In this document: piece after piece, positions 22,568-31,060 of the stretch | How positions within the stretch are numbered: position 1 is the first letter of the stretch | Layout: every line of letters begins with the position of its first letter | Source: Gemmatimonas sp. | GTDB lineage: Bacteria; Gemmatimonadota; Gemmatimonadetes; Gemmatimonadales; Gemmatimonadaceae | Length of the DNA stretch: 64,000 nt | Direction of reading: 5' to 3' | NCBI RefSeq assembly: GCF_021298855.1 | Contig: NZ_JAJTHI010000005.1 | Span: forward strand, 1 to 64,000 | The notes under the pieces: generated by a model | The model's input: only the letters and a program-made list of their open reading frames with translations | What the model was told of the DNA's origin: nothing | Databases searched by the model: none | Made by a program: the position numbers and the translations under genes

Positions 22568-23353
22568 GTGGCTCCTGCCACCTCGCGCCTCACGGCGCGC
22601 TTCGCCGCCCTCCGGGCGGAGGGACGCAAGGCGCTCGTCTGCTATGTCACCGCTGGACATCCCAACCCGGAACGCTGCATCGCGCTCATGCGCGGGCTGG
22701 CGGCCGCCGGGGCGGACGTCATCGAGGTGGGAGTCCCGTTCTCCGATCCGCTCGCCGACGGTCCGGTGATTCAGCGCAGTTCACAGGTCGCGTTGGAGCA
22801 CGGTATGACCCTGTTGCGCACACTCGACCTCGTGCGTGAGGCGGCGGTGTCGGTGCCAATCGTCCTGTTCAGTTATCTCAATCCCGTGATCGCCGCTGGC
22901 GCCGACGCGTTGCAACGGGCGCGTGATGCCGGCGTGGACGGGGTGCTGGTGACCGACCTCCCCGTAGGCGCCGACCCGGTGCGCGAGCCGTGGTTGGGGG
23001 CAAGCGGCCTCGATTTCGTGCGGTTGGTGGCGCCGACCACGCCGTTGCCGCGCATGGAGGAAATCAGCCGACACGGTGGGGGTTTCGTGTACCTCATCAG
23101 CCGACTGGGGGTCACCGGCGAACGTGCCGCGCTCCCCGACGATCTGCCGGCCACGGTGGCGCGGCTGCGAGCGGCCACATCGCTGCCGCTCTGCATCGGC
23201 TTCGGCATTTCCACGCCGGAGCAGGCGCGCGTGGCGGCGCAGCTTGGCGACGGGGTGGTAGTCGGGAGTGCCATCGTCCGCGCGGCCGGAACCAGCGTGG
23301 ACGACGCCTGTGCGCTCGTGGCGGCCATGCGTGCGGCGCTCGACGCGCCCTGA
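22568..23353 (+). CDS. trpA: Tryptophan synthase alpha chain
   Basis: 261 residues if started at GTG 22568; an ATG at 22532, inside the HD-GYP gene, is also in frame. It cleaves indole-3-glycerol phosphate and passes indole to TrpB. Catalytic Glu is in GADVIEVGVPFSDPLADGPV and Asp in DAGVDGVLVTDLPV; the phosphate loop is GFGISTPEQA. The start was chosen because SRLTARFAALRAEGRKALV is where TrpA proteins normally begin. The separation from trpB by two genes is unusual. Confidence 0.93.
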   Translation: MAPATSRLTARFAALRAEGRKALVCYVTAGHPNPERCIALMRGLAAAGADVIEVGVPFSDPLADGPVIQRSSQVALEHGMTLLRTLDLVREAAVSVPIVLFSYLNPVIAAGADALQRARDAGVDGVLVTDLPVGADPVREPWLGASGLDFVRLVAPTTPLPRMEEISRHGGGFVYLISRLGVTGERAALPDDLPATVARLRAATSLPLCIGFGISTPEQARVAAQLGDGVVVGSAIVRAAGTSVDDACALVAAMRAALDAP

Positions 23354-23367
23354 GCGACAGCGGGCGC

Positions 23368-23898
23368 ATGGCCGGACTTCCGACGTGGGCCGTGGTGGGC
23401 GACAAGCGTCGCGCCCACATCGCACGCGTGGTGGCACTGCTCGATTCCTGGGCGGAGCGCATGGCCCTGCCGCCCGAGCGTCGCGCTGCCTGGTGTGATG
23501 CGGGCTGGTGGCATGATGCCCTGCGGGACGCCGACGAACTGACGTTGCGCGACATGACCGGCGACCGCGTGAGTCCGGTGGGGTTGCTGCACGGACCTGC
23601 CGCGGCCCTCCGGCTGGAAGCACTCGGCGAACAGCGTGGCGATGTGCTGGAGGCGATCCGGTGGCACACGGTGGGGCACGACGGGTGGGCCGACACCGGC
23701 CGTGCGCTCTACATGGCGGACTTCCTCGAACCCGGTCGCACGTTCATGCAGAGCGATCGCGCCTTTCTCGCGTCGCTCGTGCCGGTCGCATTCGATCGCG
23801 TCTTCCGGCAGGTGGTGCGACTGCGCCTCGAATGGGCCATTCGGGAAGGGAAGGGGCTCTCGCCCGACACGGTGGCCCTCTGGAACGGCGTGCGATGA
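23368..23898 (+). CDS. yqeK: YqeK-like HD-domain nucleotide hydrolase
   Basis: 176 residues from ATG 23368. The pattern of metal-binding residues fits the YqeK family (symmetrical Ap4A hydrolase): DAGWWHDALRDADE, LLHGPAAALRLEALGE, AIRWHTVGHDGWAD and LYMADFLEPGRTF. The last three blocks match YqeK (LHG, HTTG, ADxIEPGR) closely. In other bacteria yqeK is followed by a lytR-type gene and rsfS; here the next gene is a LytR_C protein, which supports the call, but rsfS is missing. Four bases cannot decide whether it is coupled to trpA; the gap is 14. Confidence 0.85.
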   Translation: MAGLPTWAVVGDKRRAHIARVVALLDSWAERMALPPERRAAWCDAGWWHDALRDADELTLRDMTGDRVSPVGLLHGPAAALRLEALGEQRGDVLEAIRWHTVGHDGWADTGRALYMADFLEPGRTFMQSDRAFLASLVPVAFDRVFRQVVRLRLEWAIREGKGLSPDTVALWNGVR

Positions 23899-23914
23899 CG
23901 CACCGCCCCGGCAC

Positions 23915-24424
23915 ATGACCGTCGGCATTCCCGCCCCGCCGTCCCCTACGACGCCCACGGCCAGAGGCGGACGCCTGCTGATCGCCGCGGGGCTGGTCCT
24001 GCTGGTCGCCGCGGGCGCCGGGGTGGCGTGGTGGCAGGCACGCACGGCCGAGTCGACCGCGTCTGGCACCTACGCGACAATGGCCGCGGCCGCCCTAACC
24101 GACTCTTCCGCGCGGGCCCCCGAGGGGACGCGGATCCGCGTCCGCGTCCTCAATGTGGGCGGGGTACCGGGGCTCGCGCGGCGCGCGACCAATCACCTGC
24201 GCGAGTATGGGTTCGATGTGGTCGATTTCGGGTCTGGACGCAGCGATGGCGACACGCGCACCCGCATCAGCAACCACACCAGCCATGCCGACTGGCCGAT
24301 CCGGGTGCAGCGGGCGCTGGGCGTCGGCGTCATCGGCACCGACCCCGATACGTCACGCTACGTGGACCTCACCGTCTATCTCGGGCGCGACTGGCGCCCG
24401 CCGACCGAGACGCTCCGTCCGTAG
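23915..24424 (+). CDS. Membrane-anchored LytR C-terminal domain protein
   Basis: 169 residues. One transmembrane segment near residues 19-37 (LLIAAGLVLLVAAGAGVAW) followed by an extracytoplasmic domain whose core RIRVRVLNVGGVPGLARRAT and YGFDVVDFGSG match the LytR_C (CpsA/LytR-associated) domain: a short beta-strand plus V-x-N-G-x-x-x-G-x-A pattern. The catalytic LCP domain is absent. Placed right after yqeK as in other bacteria. The last 72 bases overlap the 3' end of rlmN on the opposite strand. Confidence 0.75.
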   Translation: MTVGIPAPPSPTTPTARGGRLLIAAGLVLLVAAGAGVAWWQARTAESTASGTYATMAAAALTDSSARAPEGTRIRVRVLNVGGVPGLARRATNHLREYGFDVVDFGSGRSDGDTRTRISNHTSHADWPIRVQRALGVGVIGTDPDTSRYVDLTVYLGRDWRPPTETLRP

Positions 24425-25450
24425 CTGCCCGCAGGCGGCGGCAATGTCGAGCCCGCGGCTGCGGCGCACGGCGGTTTCCACGCCGCGCGTGCGCAGGGCC
24501 TTGGCAAACGCCGTGATCACCGCTGCCGGCGTCGGGGTGAACCCCATCGAACCGCCCGGATGGAGTGGAATGAGGTTGACGAAGGCACGACACTCGCGCG
24601 CCAGCTGCGCCAGTTGCGCCGCGTGCTCGGGCTGATCATTCACGCCGCCCAGCATGACGTATTCAAACGTCACGCGGCGGTCGAAGGCGCGGGCGGCAGC
24701 GATGACGTCGGCCAAGGGATACTTGGTGTTGACCGGCATGAGCGTCTTGCGCAGGGCGTCGCTCGGTGCATGAATGGAAATGGCGAGGCGGAACTGCTCG
24801 GGCCGTTCACTCAGCGCCACGATCCCGGGGAGCACGCCCACGGTGGAGATCGTGATGTGGCGCGCGCCGATACCGAGCGCGCGTGGATCGTTCAGCAACG
24901 TGAGCGTGGGGCCGACCGACTTCCAATTCATGAGCGGCTCGCCCATGCCCATGAAGACGATGTTCGTGGGGATGATGGGAGGCGTGAGCATGCGCAGCGC
25001 GCGCACCTGCCCGGCGATTTCCGAGGGCTGGAGATTGCGCTGAAACCCCATGGCCCCCGTGGCACAGAATGCGCACTGCAGCGCACACCCCGCCTGCGAG
25101 GAAATGCAGAACGTCATCCGGTCGCCGTCGGGAATGGCGACCGTCTCGATGAACTGGCCGTCGTGCAGGCGGAACAGAAACTTCTCGGTGCCATCAGCGG
25201 AACGCTGGCGCGCGGCCAGTTCCAGCGACGTCACGCGGAACGACTGCGCAAGCGCCTCCCGCAACGCCTTCGGCAACTCCGACATGGCCTCGAACGAGCC
25301 GACGGGGCGTTGCCAGAGGCGACCGAACACCTGACCCGCCCGATAGCCCGGCTCGCCACGCTCGGCCATCCACGCCTGCAGCAGCGCGAGGGCCGCCTCG
25401 GGTTCATAGTCGAGCAGATCGGGACGGGAGGGGGTGGCGGAGTCGGTCAC
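24353..25450 (-). CDS. rlmN: Dual-specificity RNA methyltransferase RlmN
   Basis: 365 residues. Radical SAM enzyme that methylates C2 of A2503 in 23S rRNA and A37 in some tRNAs. The Fe-S motif is CALQCAFC (radical-SAM CxxxCxxC), followed by FMGMGEPLMNW. The methyl-carrying and resolving Cys are in FCISSQAGC and AAACGQLRTE respectively. The N-terminal RNA-binding helix region is FGRLWQRPVGSFEAMSELP. Its 3' end runs 72 bases into the converging LytR_C gene. It is coupled (ATGA) to the barrel-like gene downstream in its own direction of reading upstream: that gene ends on its ATG. Confidence 0.95.
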   Translation of the reverse strand: MTDSATPSRPDLLDYEPEAALALLQAWMAERGEPGYRAGQVFGRLWQRPVGSFEAMSELPKALREALAQSFRVTSLELAARQRSADGTEKFLFRLHDGQFIETVAIPDGDRMTFCISSQAGCALQCAFCATGAMGFQRNLQPSEIAGQVRALRMLTPPIIPTNIVFMGMGEPLMNWKSVGPTLTLLNDPRALGIGARHITISTVGVLPGIVALSERPEQFRLAISIHAPSDALRKTLMPVNTKYPLADVIAAARAFDRRVTFEYVMLGGVNDQPEHAAQLAQLARECRAFVNLIPLHPGGSMGFTPTPAAVITAFAKALRTRGVETAVRRSRGLDIAAACGQLRTERLGRRAPVAPEIDGEVHVA

Positions 25451-26343
25451 TTGATGAGCGAGCTGAGCGTGAACTGATACACGGCCCCGAGGCCGGCAAT
25501 GCCTTCTTCACGCGCCACGCCCACGGCGTAGCGCGCGTAGTAGAGCGCTAGTCCGGTGCGCAGCCGCTGATCGGAGACCGTGCCCGCAGCGCTGCGTACA
25601 TAGGCCGCGCGCGCTTCAACCCGTTCGAAGCGCCCCGCGATGAACAGGCCGCGCTCGCGAGCACCCCGATTCACGGCGGTCGTGCTGTACCCGAGCCGCG
25701 TTTCGCGCATCGGTGACCGACCGAAGAGACGGAAGTCACCGGCAGCGATGACCGTTGGACGGTCCTCGATCTCCCGTCCCGGTCGCCAGAGAAAGCTCGA
25801 GAGCGCCACCCGCGCATTCCGCCAGGGCAGATCGTGCAGGACGGCCCCGAAATCCGCCGCCACGGCGTGCCGCGACAGCTGATCTGCTCGGCCATTCCGC
25901 CACCGCATGGCCACTCCCGCGGTCAGGTGCGGCACCAGTTCGCGGGTCGCGGTGAGACTGAAGAGGGTGCTGGTGTACGGGATGCTGCCGATGGATTGCG
26001 GGTCGGAGTCGGTGCGCACGAGTCCCCCGACGGCGGCTCGCCCGAGCGACAGACCAAGGGTGGTGCCGCTGGCCCGCCGCCAACCCACGGAGAGCAGTTG
26101 CCCATCGACGCCCTGCGCATTGCCGGTGGTGAGGGAGGCCACGCCGAGGCGAAATCGCTCTCCGGCGGGCACGGAGGCGGTGGCGGGGTTCCACAGTCCC
26201 GCGCCCGGCTCGGAAGCCAACGCCGGCGGCTCGAAGATGGCCCCCAGCGGGAACTCCCAGAGATCGCGCGCGGGTACCGGCTGCGCACGGAGCCCAGTGG
26301 CCCAAATCGACGCGGCAAGCCCGCAAATGAGCATGCGGCGCAT
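25447..26343 (-). CDS. Exported, probably outer-membrane beta-barrel protein of unknown function
   Basis: 298 residues. Signal peptide MRRMLICGLAASIWATGLRAQ. After it comes PPALASEPGAGLWNPATASV, an N-P-A motif seen in PorV/UPF0164-like barrels, then alternating hydrophobic and polar strands rich in Gly, Arg and Tyr up to a final LGAVYQFTLSSLIK. No enzyme motif was found. Its stop overlaps the rlmN start (ATGA). Divergent from aspS with about 170 bases between. Confidence 0.6.
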   Translation of the reverse strand: MRRMLICGLAASIWATGLRAQPVPARDLWEFPLGAIFEPPALASEPGAGLWNPATASVPAGERFRLGVASLTTGNAQGVDGQLLSVGWRRASGTTLGLSLGRAAVGGLVRTDSDPQSIGSIPYTSTLFSLTATRELVPHLTAGVAMRWRNGRADQLSRHAVAADFGAVLHDLPWRNARVALSSFLWRPGREIEDRPTVIAAGDFRLFGRSPMRETRLGYSTTAVNRGARERGLFIAGRFERVEARAAYVRSAAGTVSDQRLRTGLALYYARYAVGVAREEGIAGLGAVYQFTLSSLIK

Positions 26344-26515
26344 ATGGGAGACTAAACGGCGCCGCGAGGCAAGGTCAAGCGAATCGGCGCAGAAAAACGC
26401 TACCTTGAGTGACGTAAGGCGTTTATCTTCCACTGTTTGCGTCCTGTTCCGCGTCGTCGCGTCGCCGCGTGTCGTGTACGCCCCCCTCGCTCCTGCTTGC
26501 GGAGTACCGCCCTCG

Positions 26516-28333
26516 ATGTCGTCTTCGATTCCGTCGTCCGTGCTCGCCACGTCCATGCGTACCGACACCTGCGGCCTGCTTCGGCGCAGCGATGTGGGCC
26601 GCACCGTTCGCCTGGGCGGGTGGGTGCATCGGAGTCGCGACCTGGGCGGGCTGGTGTTCATCGACCTGCGGGATCGCACGGGGCTGGTGCAACTGGCCTT
26701 CGGACCGGCATGGAGCGCGGCGGAGGTGCAGGCACTGGCTGCCGCCGTAGGTGTGGAATCGGTCGTGGTGTGCGCCGGGGAGGTCGTGGCGCGCGAGGCC
26801 GACCGGGTCAACCCCGACATGGGTACTGGCGAGGTCGAGGTCCGGGTGCACAGTCTGCAGGTCGTGGGGCCGGCCGTCACTCCTGCGCTGCCCGTGGCTC
26901 GAGGGCGCGGCGACAAGATGCCCGCCGAGGAGTTGCGCCTGCGTCATCGCTATCTCGATCTGCGTCGCCCCGAGTTGCAGGACAATCTGGTGCTCCGGCA
27001 CCGGCTGTTGCAGGTGTCGCGGCGCTATCTGTCAGATCACGGCTATCTCGAGCTGGAAACGCCCATTCTCACGAAGCCCACGCCGGAAGGGGCGCGCGAC
27101 TATCTGGTGCCCAGCCGGGTGCATCCGGGTGAGTTCTATGCACTGCCGCAGTCCCCGCAGATCTACAAGCAGCTGTTCATGTGCTGCGGCTTCGATCGGT
27201 ACTTCCAGATCGCCCGCTGCTTCCGTGATGAGGATCTGCGCGCCGACCGGCAGCCGGAGTTCACCCAGATCGACATCGAAGCCTCGTTCATCGGGCGTGA
27301 GGACATCCTCACCCTCGCGGAGGGGCTGATCGGGGCCATGTGGCGCGAGGCCGGCCACGACGACGTGCCGCCGCAGTTCGAACGCATGAGCTACGCCGAG
27401 GCCATGGAGTCGTACGGCTGCGACCGTCCGGACCTTCGCTACGGCCTCGAGCTGCACGATTACAGCGCACTGTTTGCCACGCTCGACTTTGCGGTCACCA
27501 CCACGGCACTGGCGAACGGATACCGGGTGCGCGGCCTGGTGGTGCCTGGCGGCGCGGCGTGGAGTCGCAAGCAGGTGGACGAGCTCGAAGCGTTGGCCAA
27601 GGGCGCTGGCGCCGGCGGTCTGCTGCGCCTGCGCAGGGCGGAGGGAGCCTACGACGGGCCCCTGGCGAAGTTCCTCACTGACCACGCCAAACAGGCGCTG
27701 GCGCTCACCGACGGCGATCTGGCGCTCTTCGTGGCGGCTCCCGACCGCATCAGCAGTCCCGCACTCGATCGGGTGCGGCAGGAGTGCGCCCGCCGACTCG
27801 ACCTGGTCGACGATCAGGCGCGCCGCTTTCTCTGGGTGCTCGACTTCCCGATGTTCGAACAGGATCCCGAGACGGGGGCGCTGGCGGCCGTGCATCATCC
27901 GTTCACGGCACCGAACCCCGAGGATATGGCCGCCTATCCCGACGAGCCGGCCCGGTGGCGTGCGTTGGCGTATGACGCCGTGCTCAACGGCACCGAGCTG
28001 GGGGGAGGCAGCATCCGGACCAGCGATCCCGCCATTCAGTCGCGCATGTTCGCGCTGCTGGGGATCGGTGATGCCGAGGAGCAGGAACGCCGCTTCGGAT
28101 TCCTGCTTGAAGGTTTGCGCGCCGGAGCCCCGCCGCACGGCGGCATCGCGTTCGGCTTCGATCGCATTGCCATGCTGCTCGCCGGTGCCCCGTCGCTCCG
28201 AGACGTCATTGCCTTTCCCAAGACCACGGCGGCGCGCTCGCTCTTCGAGGGCGCGCCGGTCGCCGTCCCCGCTGACGATCTCGCCGAGCTGCACATCGCC
28301 GTAGCGGCTGGCCGACGCGGGGGCACTTCATGA
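26516..28333 (+). CDS. aspS: Aspartyl-tRNA synthetase (bacterial type)
   Basis: 605 residues from ATG 26516; a second in-frame ATG at 26555 would give 592, closer to the usual ~590. Class II synthetase: OB-fold anticodon domain with GWVHRSRDLGGLVFIDLRDR, motif 1 around YLDLRRPELQ, motif 2 FQIARCFRDEDLRADRQPEF, the bacterial GAD insertion in the middle, and motif 3 GGIAFGFDRIAMLLAG. GGAG lies 15 bases before the first ATG. Divergent from the barrel gene; coupled to phoH by ATGA. Whether it is discriminating or also charges tRNA-Asn I cannot say from sequence alone. Confidence 0.95.
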   Translation: MSSSIPSSVLATSMRTDTCGLLRRSDVGRTVRLGGWVHRSRDLGGLVFIDLRDRTGLVQLAFGPAWSAAEVQALAAAVGVESVVVCAGEVVAREADRVNPDMGTGEVEVRVHSLQVVGPAVTPALPVARGRGDKMPAEELRLRHRYLDLRRPELQDNLVLRHRLLQVSRRYLSDHGYLELETPILTKPTPEGARDYLVPSRVHPGEFYALPQSPQIYKQLFMCCGFDRYFQIARCFRDEDLRADRQPEFTQIDIEASFIGREDILTLAEGLIGAMWREAGHDDVPPQFERMSYAEAMESYGCDRPDLRYGLELHDYSALFATLDFAVTTTALANGYRVRGLVVPGGAAWSRKQVDELEALAKGAGAGGLLRLRRAEGAYDGPLAKFLTDHAKQALALTDGDLALFVAAPDRISSPALDRVRQECARRLDLVDDQARRFLWVLDFPMFEQDPETGALAAVHHPFTAPNPEDMAAYPDEPARWRALAYDAVLNGTELGGGSIRTSDPAIQSRMFALLGIGDAEEQERRFGFLLEGLRAGAPPHGGIAFGFDRIAMLLAGAPSLRDVIAFPKTTAARSLFEGAPVAVPADDLAELHIAVAAGRRGGTS

Positions 28334-29307
28334 GTGATCCCCGCAGCGATCGGGGTGACGTCACGACGGCCAGGGTCTCGGTGGAGGGGGCCGACCTCCA
28401 GATGCTGGCGGGGGTGAACGACGGAAATCTCAAGGAGCTTGAACGGGCCACGGGGGCCCGTGTCGCACTGCGCGGGGACCATCTTTCCCTCACGGGGGAC
28501 ACGGATGCCGTCACGCGCGCCGAAGCCGTGTCGGCGGCGCTGGTGACCCTCGTGCGCGACGGGAAGTCGGTGTCGGCCGACGATGTCCTGCGGCTCGCGC
28601 TGACCGAGCGCCCCGCGGACACGCCGGGCGCCACGAGCGGCACCCTCGTCCTCCCCGGCGCGCGGCGCGGCGTGCAGGCGAAGACGCCCGGGCAGGCGGA
28701 GTATCTCAAGAAGATTTCCGAGCACGACATCGTGGTCGGGATCGGACCGGCGGGTACGGGCAAGACCTACCTGGCCGTCGCTGCCGCCGTGGATGCGCTC
28801 ATGCGCAAACGCGTCCGCCGCATCGTATTGGCGCGCCCGGCGGTGGAAGCCGGCGAAAGCCTCGGGTTCCTGCCTGGCGACATGCAGGCCAAGGTCGACC
28901 CGTACCTGCGCCCGCTGTACGACTCCCTCGACGACCTGATCCCGTTCGAGCGCATCCAGAAGCTCATCGAGACGCGCACCATCGAAGTGGCACCGCTGGC
29001 CTTCATGCGTGGCCGCACATTGGGCGATGCCTTCGTGATTCTCGATGAAGCGCAGAACGCGACGGGCGCGCAGATGAAGATGTTTCTCACGCGGCTCGGC
29101 GTGAACTCGAAAATCGTCATTACCGGTGACAAGACCCAGGTGGACCTGCCGCGCCGCGAGGAGTCCGGGCTGATGCAGATCGAACGCATCCTGCACGGAA
29201 TCGAGGGTATCGCGTTCCACTACTTCAGTGAGGCGGACGTCGTGCGCCACCGGCTGGTCCGCGACATCATCCGGGCGTACAACGAAGACGCGGCGGGCGG
29301 AGGATGA
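28330..29307 (+). CDS. phoH: PhoH-family ATPase
   Basis: 325 residues. Cytoplasmic P-loop protein of the PhoH/PhoL family, tied by context to RNA metabolism. An N-terminal KH-like region (about 12-80) is followed by Walker A GIGPAGTGKTYLAVAAA, Walker B FVILDEAQNATGAQMKMF and the arginine region KIVITGDKTQVDLPRREESG. It is in the conserved order phoH-ybeY-CBS protein, with ATGA overlaps at both ends. Confidence 0.92.
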   Translation: MSDPRSDRGDVTTARVSVEGADLQMLAGVNDGNLKELERATGARVALRGDHLSLTGDTDAVTRAEAVSAALVTLVRDGKSVSADDVLRLALTERPADTPGATSGTLVLPGARRGVQAKTPGQAEYLKKISEHDIVVGIGPAGTGKTYLAVAAAVDALMRKRVRRIVLARPAVEAGESLGFLPGDMQAKVDPYLRPLYDSLDDLIPFERIQKLIETRTIEVAPLAFMRGRTLGDAFVILDEAQNATGAQMKMFLTRLGVNSKIVITGDKTQVDLPRREESGLMQIERILHGIEGIAFHYFSEADVVRHRLVRDIIRAYNEDAAGGG

Positions 29308-29783
29308 GTACGGATCGATTGCCCCGACCGGAACCGCGCGCCGTGGCCGTCAGCTGCGACGGCGTGCGAGTTCCGGTGGCGGCCGAACGGCTGGCGACAC
29401 TCGCCCGCCAGGTGCTGCAGGCCCTCCGGGTGCCACGCGCCATGCTTTCGATCACCTTCGTCACGGCCCGTGCGAGTGCGCGGCTCAACGCCACCCATCT
29501 TGGCCATACCGGACCGACGGACGTCATCACGTTCGCCCTCGGTGCGGATCCGGCAGGGGCGGTCATCGGTGACATCTACATCTGCCCCGACGTGGCGCGT
29601 GCCCAGGCACGGGAACACGGCGTCGGCGTCCGGGAGGAGATTGCGCGTCTGGTCGTGCACGGCACGTTGCACGCCTGCGGGTGGGAACACCCCGAGGATG
29701 AGACGCGCACGACGTCGCCGATGTGGCGACGCCAGGAGCAGCTGGTGCGGCGCTTCTGGACCACCTCGGCCCCGCGCGCATGA
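29304..29783 (+). CDS. ybeY: Endoribonuclease YbeY (rRNA maturation)
   Basis: 159 residues. Zinc-dependent RNase acting in 16S rRNA 3' processing and ribosome quality control. The metal motif HGTLHACGWEHPEDE and the following SPMWRRQE correspond to the family H-G-x-L-H-x2-G-x-D/E-H-x6-M. The block THLGHTGPTDVITF is also typical. It is coupled to phoH upstream and to the CBS protein downstream. Confidence 0.93.
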   Translation: MSTDRLPRPEPRAVAVSCDGVRVPVAAERLATLARQVLQALRVPRAMLSITFVTARASARLNATHLGHTGPTDVITFALGADPAGAVIGDIYICPDVARAQAREHGVGVREEIARLVVHGTLHACGWEHPEDETRTTSPMWRRQEQLVRRFWTTSAPRA

Positions 29784-31060
29784 GCGCTGTGGCGTGGGGA
29801 CTGGCGGCCGCAGGTGCCGCCGTCGCCGCCCTCTCGGCGGTGGCCGACGGGGCGCTGCTGTCGGAGAACGCGCTGCCGGTGAGCAGCGACCGGGGGGGGG
29901 CACCACAGCCCTCCGTGGCACGCGCCGTTCCGGCGCGAGAGCAGATGCATCGCGCGCTGGCGTTTGCACGCGTCGTGGGGCATCTGGCGGCCGGCTGTGG
30001 GCTTGCCGTCGCCCTCGACCTCACCGGACGCCCCACGCTCCCGCTGGTGGCGGCTCTGGTGCTCCTCGGCCTGGCCACCGTGCTGGTGGCGGAGAGCGCC
30101 GCGCGCGTGCTGGGGGATGCGCTGGGCGATCAGGCGGCGTTGCGCCTCGCCGGCTTCAGCCGGGCGGTGAAACGTGTTCTGTGGCCGGTGGTCGCGCTGG
30201 GCAACTGGATGGACGGCATGTTCGCGGAAGTGGTATCGGAGTCGGACGCCACACAGGAACGGCGCGAGGAGGCCGCACAACAGTTTCGCGATGTGGTCAC
30301 CAGTGAGACCGACGTATCCGGCGATGAGCGGGCGCTGCTGCTCGGCGTGTTCGAGTTCGGCGAGACGACGGCCGAAGAGGTCATGGTCCCGCGCGTGGAC
30401 ATGCTGGGCGTGGAACGCGAGACGCCGTGGTCGGAGATGGTCGATCGCGTGCGCAGCATTCAACACTCGCGTGTCCCCGTGTACGAGGAGACGATCGACG
30501 AGATCGTTGGCATTCTGTACGTGAAGGATCTCCTGCCGGCGGTCCTGGCTGACGCCGAACCGGATGGCGGCTGGACGACGCTCATGCGCCCGCCGGTCTT
30601 CATCCCGGCATCGAAGCGCATCGCCGATCTGCTGCGGGAGTTCCGTCAGGCGCGGCGGCACATTGCCATCGTGGCCGATGAATACGGCGGAACTGCGGGA
30701 CTGGTCACGATCGAGGACATTCTCGAAGAGTTGGTCGGCGAGATTCGCGACGAGTACGACGATGAAGAACGCCTCGTGGAGAACGAGGATGACGTGCGGT
30801 TCTGGGTTTCGGGGCGGTTGACGCTCGATGACCTCTCGGCGGCGCTGGGCCACGAATTCTCGCGCGACGACGTCTCGACCGTGGGTGGCCTGATCATGGA
30901 GCTGCTGGGACGCGTGCCGCGCGCCGGGGAGTCGCTCGTGATGGGACCGTTCAAGGTGATCGTTGAGCGCGTCATTCGCCGCAAGATCGAGCGCGTGTAT
31001 CTCGAACGACTACCCGTGGCAGAGGCGCCGAGCGACCTTGGCGGGGCGGTGGACGCATGA
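29780..31060 (+). CDS. CNNM/HlyC-CorC family protein with CBS pair and C-terminal domain
   Basis: 426 residues. The N-terminal half has hydrophobic segments (about 1-25, 65-105 and 135-150) of the CNNM (DUF21) transmembrane region, though shortened and without the usual start; then a CBS pair (TTAEEVMVPRVDMLGVERET to VEDIL-type TIEDILEELVGEIRDEYDDE) and the CorC_HlyC C-terminal domain (DLSAALGHEFSRDDVSTVGG...VIRRKIERVYLERL). The family is linked to magnesium/cobalt efflux. The N-terminal region contains a run of nine G (29892-29900) in an otherwise intact frame. Coupled to ybeY and to the next paralogue. Confidence 0.85.
   Translation: MSAVAWGLAAAGAAVAALSAVADGALLSENALPVSSDRGGAPQPSVARAVPAREQMHRALAFARVVGHLAAGCGLAVALDLTGRPTLPLVAALVLLGLATVLVAESAARVLGDALGDQAALRLAGFSRAVKRVLWPVVALGNWMDGMFAEVVSESDATQERREEAAQQFRDVVTSETDVSGDERALLLGVFEFGETTAEEVMVPRVDMLGVERETPWSEMVDRVRSIQHSRVPVYEETIDEIVGILYVKDLLPAVLADAEPDGGWTTLMRPPVFIPASKRIADLLREFRQARRHIAIVADEYGGTAGLVTIEDILEELVGEIRDEYDDEERLVENEDDVRFWVSGRLTLDDLSAALGHEFSRDDVSTVGGLIMELLGRVPRAGESLVMGPFKVIVERVIRRKIERVYLERLPVAEAPSDLGGAVDA

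Noticed and set aside
20227-22629. 800-codon minus-strand frame opposite the HEAT and HD-GYP genes
   Set aside because: Long only because of high GC; the plus-strand frames carry HEAT repeats and complete HD-GYP residues.
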